From the NCBI GenBank assembly GCA_045132035.1, contig JBGURM010000077.1:1-14985 (forward strand): 14,985 nucleotides of DNA. Reading direction: 5' to 3'. This DNA is from UBA2450 sp045132035 (lineage in GTDB: Bacteria; Bacillota_I; Bacilli_A; RFN20; CAG-826). The stretch's first letter is position 1. The number at the start of each line of letters is the position of its first letter. The notes below the pieces were generated by a model. The model had not been told where the DNA came from. It made no database searches and saw nothing but the letters and a program-made list of their open reading frames with translations. This document shows positions 13,640-14,985 of this stretch, piece after piece. A program made the position numbers and the translations under genes.

Positions 13640-14839
13640 ATGGGCATATATGAAGAATTACAAGCACGTGGCTTAATTGCTCAAGTTACAGATGAAAAAG
13701 AAATACGCGAACTAATTAATAATGGCGGCGCGAAATTTTATATCGGCTTTGATCCTACCGCTGATTCATTACATGTTGGTCACTTTATGGCGTTATGTCT
13801 AATGAAAAGACTTCAACTTGCAGGTAATACCCCAATTGTTTTATTAGGTGGAGGAACTGGACACGTTGGAGATCCATCCGGAAGAAGTGATTTAAGAAAG
13901 ATGCTAGACTCCGAACAAATAAATCACAACGTTAATTGCTTTATGAAACAAATTAGTAGATTCATTGATTTTGATAAAGCTCTTGTTGTTGATAATAAAG
14001 ATTGGTTACTTAATCTCAACTATGTTGAGTTCCTTAGAGACGTCGGTCCACACTTTTCTGTTAACAATATGTTAAGAGCGGAATGTTATAAGCAAAGAAT
14101 GGAAAGAGGATTATCTTTCTTAGAATTCAACTACATGATTATGCAAGCTTATGATTTCTACTATTTAAATCAACACTACGGCTGCAATATGCAATTTGGT
14201 GGAGATGATCAATGGTCAAATATGCTTGCGGGTACTGAATTAATTAGAAAGAAAACCGGTAAAGATGCTTACGCGATGACTATCACTCTTCTTCTTAATA
14301 GTGAAGGAAAGAAAATGGGTAAGACCGCTAATGGAGCGATTTGGCTTGATGAAAATAAAACCACACCATTTGAATTCTTCCAATATTGGAGAAATATTGA
14401 AGACGCAGATGTTATTAAGTGTTTCAAATTATTAACATTCTTACCTTTAGAAAAGATTAATGAAATCGAATCTTGGGATGATTCTCGTATTAACGAGAAA
14501 AAAGAAATTCTTGCTTATGAATTAACAAAATTAGTTCATGGAGAAGAAAAAGCAAACCAAGTATTAGAAGCTGCTAGAAGTTTATTCGCTGGAACTGGTA
14601 GCGATGAAAATATGCCTTCATTTGAATATGAAGGAAGTGAAAACGAATTAGGAATCATCGATATCTTAGTTACAAGCGGACTATGTACTTCAAAAAGTGA
14701 AGCTCGTCGATTAATCGAACAAGGCGGAGTTTCTGTTGATGGAAATAAAGTTAGTTCAGTTAACGAAGTGATTAATATCACTGAACCAAGAAAAATCAAA
14801 AAAGGAAAGAAAGTCTTCCTTAAATTCATTAAAAAATAA
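13640..14839 (+). CDS. tyrS: Tyrosyl-tRNA synthetase
   Basis: Charges tRNA-Tyr. 399 residues, class I. The nucleotide-binding domain has YIGFDPTADSLHVGH with the HIGH variant HVGH at 45-48, the tyrosine-site segment FNYMIMQAYDFYYL and GGDDQW (187-192), and the KMSKS variant KMGKT at 225-229. A C-terminal S4-type RNA-binding domain spans about 335-399 (SKSEARRLIEQGGVSVDG). AGGAGG lies nine bases before ATG. It follows rpsD after its terminator and has its own short promoter region. Slightly shorter than the roughly 420-residue Bacillus enzyme. Confidence 0.97.
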   Translation: MGIYEELQARGLIAQVTDEKEIRELINNGGAKFYIGFDPTADSLHVGHFMALCLMKRLQLAGNTPIVLLGGGTGHVGDPSGRSDLRKMLDSEQINHNVNCFMKQISRFIDFDKALVVDNKDWLLNLNYVEFLRDVGPHFSVNNMLRAECYKQRMERGLSFLEFNYMIMQAYDFYYLNQHYGCNMQFGGDDQWSNMLAGTELIRKKTGKDAYAMTITLLLNSEGKKMGKTANGAIWLDENKTTPFEFFQYWRNIEDADVIKCFKLLTFLPLEKINEIESWDDSRINEKKEILAYELTKLVHGEEKANQVLEAARSLFAGTGSDENMPSFEYEGSENELGIIDILVTSGLCTSKSEARRLIEQGGVSVDGNKVSSVNEVINITEPRKIKKGKKVFLKFIKK

Positions 14840-14849
14840 AGCACAAAAT

Positions 14850-14885
14850 AAAAGATCTCATTCATCAAAGTTTGAGATCTTTTTT
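14850..14885. terminator. Terminator of tyrS, possibly bidirectional
   Basis: AAAAGATCTCA (14850-14860) and TGAGATCTTTT (14873-14883) form a perfect 11-bp stem with a 12-base loop and a T-run rightward. Leftward there is TTTTATTTT, so it may also end the convergent gene. Confidence 0.85.
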
Positions 14886-14894
14886 ATATCTATA

Positions 14895-14985
14895 TTAATA
14901 AATAGGATAAGGAACTTTCTTTAATCTATTAGAAGGATAGTTCGCTCTTCCTTCTTTTGCTTGAGGTTTACCGTCAAGCATCACA
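14895..14985 (-). CDS. C-terminal end of an unidentified leftward gene (partial)
   Basis: On the minus strand one frame is open from the window edge to TAA at 14897-14895, giving 29 residues: LDGKPQAKEGRANYPSNR followed by LKKVPYPIY. The convergent terminator just after it supports a real gene end. Too short for identification. Confidence 0.5.
   Translation of the reverse strand, partial: VMLDGKPQAKEGRANYPSNRLKKVPYPIY

Noticed and set aside
14536..14868. 110-residue leftward ORF over the tyrS end
   Set aside because: It is antisense to the TyrRS C-terminal S4 domain and crosses the terminator.
1..14985. CRISPR array, tRNA or rRNA genes, insertion sequence
   Set aside because: I saw no regularly spaced repeats, no tRNA cloverleaf or TTCGA-type arm in context, no rRNA sequence and no transposase reading frame.

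Overview
The window comes from an AT-rich member of the Bacillota. The gene content (DnaI, DnaB primosome proteins, EzrA, an IF3-L35-L20 operon with an attenuator leader, a cysteine-desulfurase/ThiI pair) points to the class Bacilli or a close relative. TGA ends several genes (iscS, the antitoxin), so the ordinary bacterial code is used and a Mycoplasma/Spiroplasma code is unlikely. I cannot name the species.

Left part (1-3613): the 3' end of coaE runs rightward and converges on a leftward dnaB-dnaI operon. The two overlap at their ends, and the dnaI terminator lies inside the coaE coding region. Upstream of dnaB is a 280-base non-coding stretch holding a cluster of DnaA-box-like sequences arranged around an AT palindrome. 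It is followed by an unrecognised small membrane protein and a 46-codon ORF that overlaps its start, both leftward.

Centre (3614-8500): pfkA and thrS run rightward. After the thrS terminator comes infC-rpmI-rplT, led by an L20-type attenuator in which an antiterminator and a terminator compete for the same bases. A Phd/YefM-ParE toxin-antitoxin pair follows. It is bracketed by two near-identical terminators sharing an exact 18-base repeat, which suggests the cassette was inserted at the rplT/thiI terminator.

Right part (8490-14985): ezrA-iscS-thiI form a tightly overlapping leftward operon for cell-division control and sulfur transfer to tRNA. A 438-base divergent intergenic region separates it from rightward rpsD, which has a structured leader, and tyrS. 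The window closes with the C-terminal end of an unidentified leftward gene.

From memory, coaE, dnaB-dnaI, thrS, infC-rpmI-rplT and ezrA-iscS-thiI-rpsD-tyrS are grouped much as in Bacillus. Here dnaB-dnaI is reversed relative to coaE and thrS. Most of the window is core housekeeping. The accessory-looking parts are the dnaB upstream region with the two unknown ORFs, and the toxin-antitoxin insertion.
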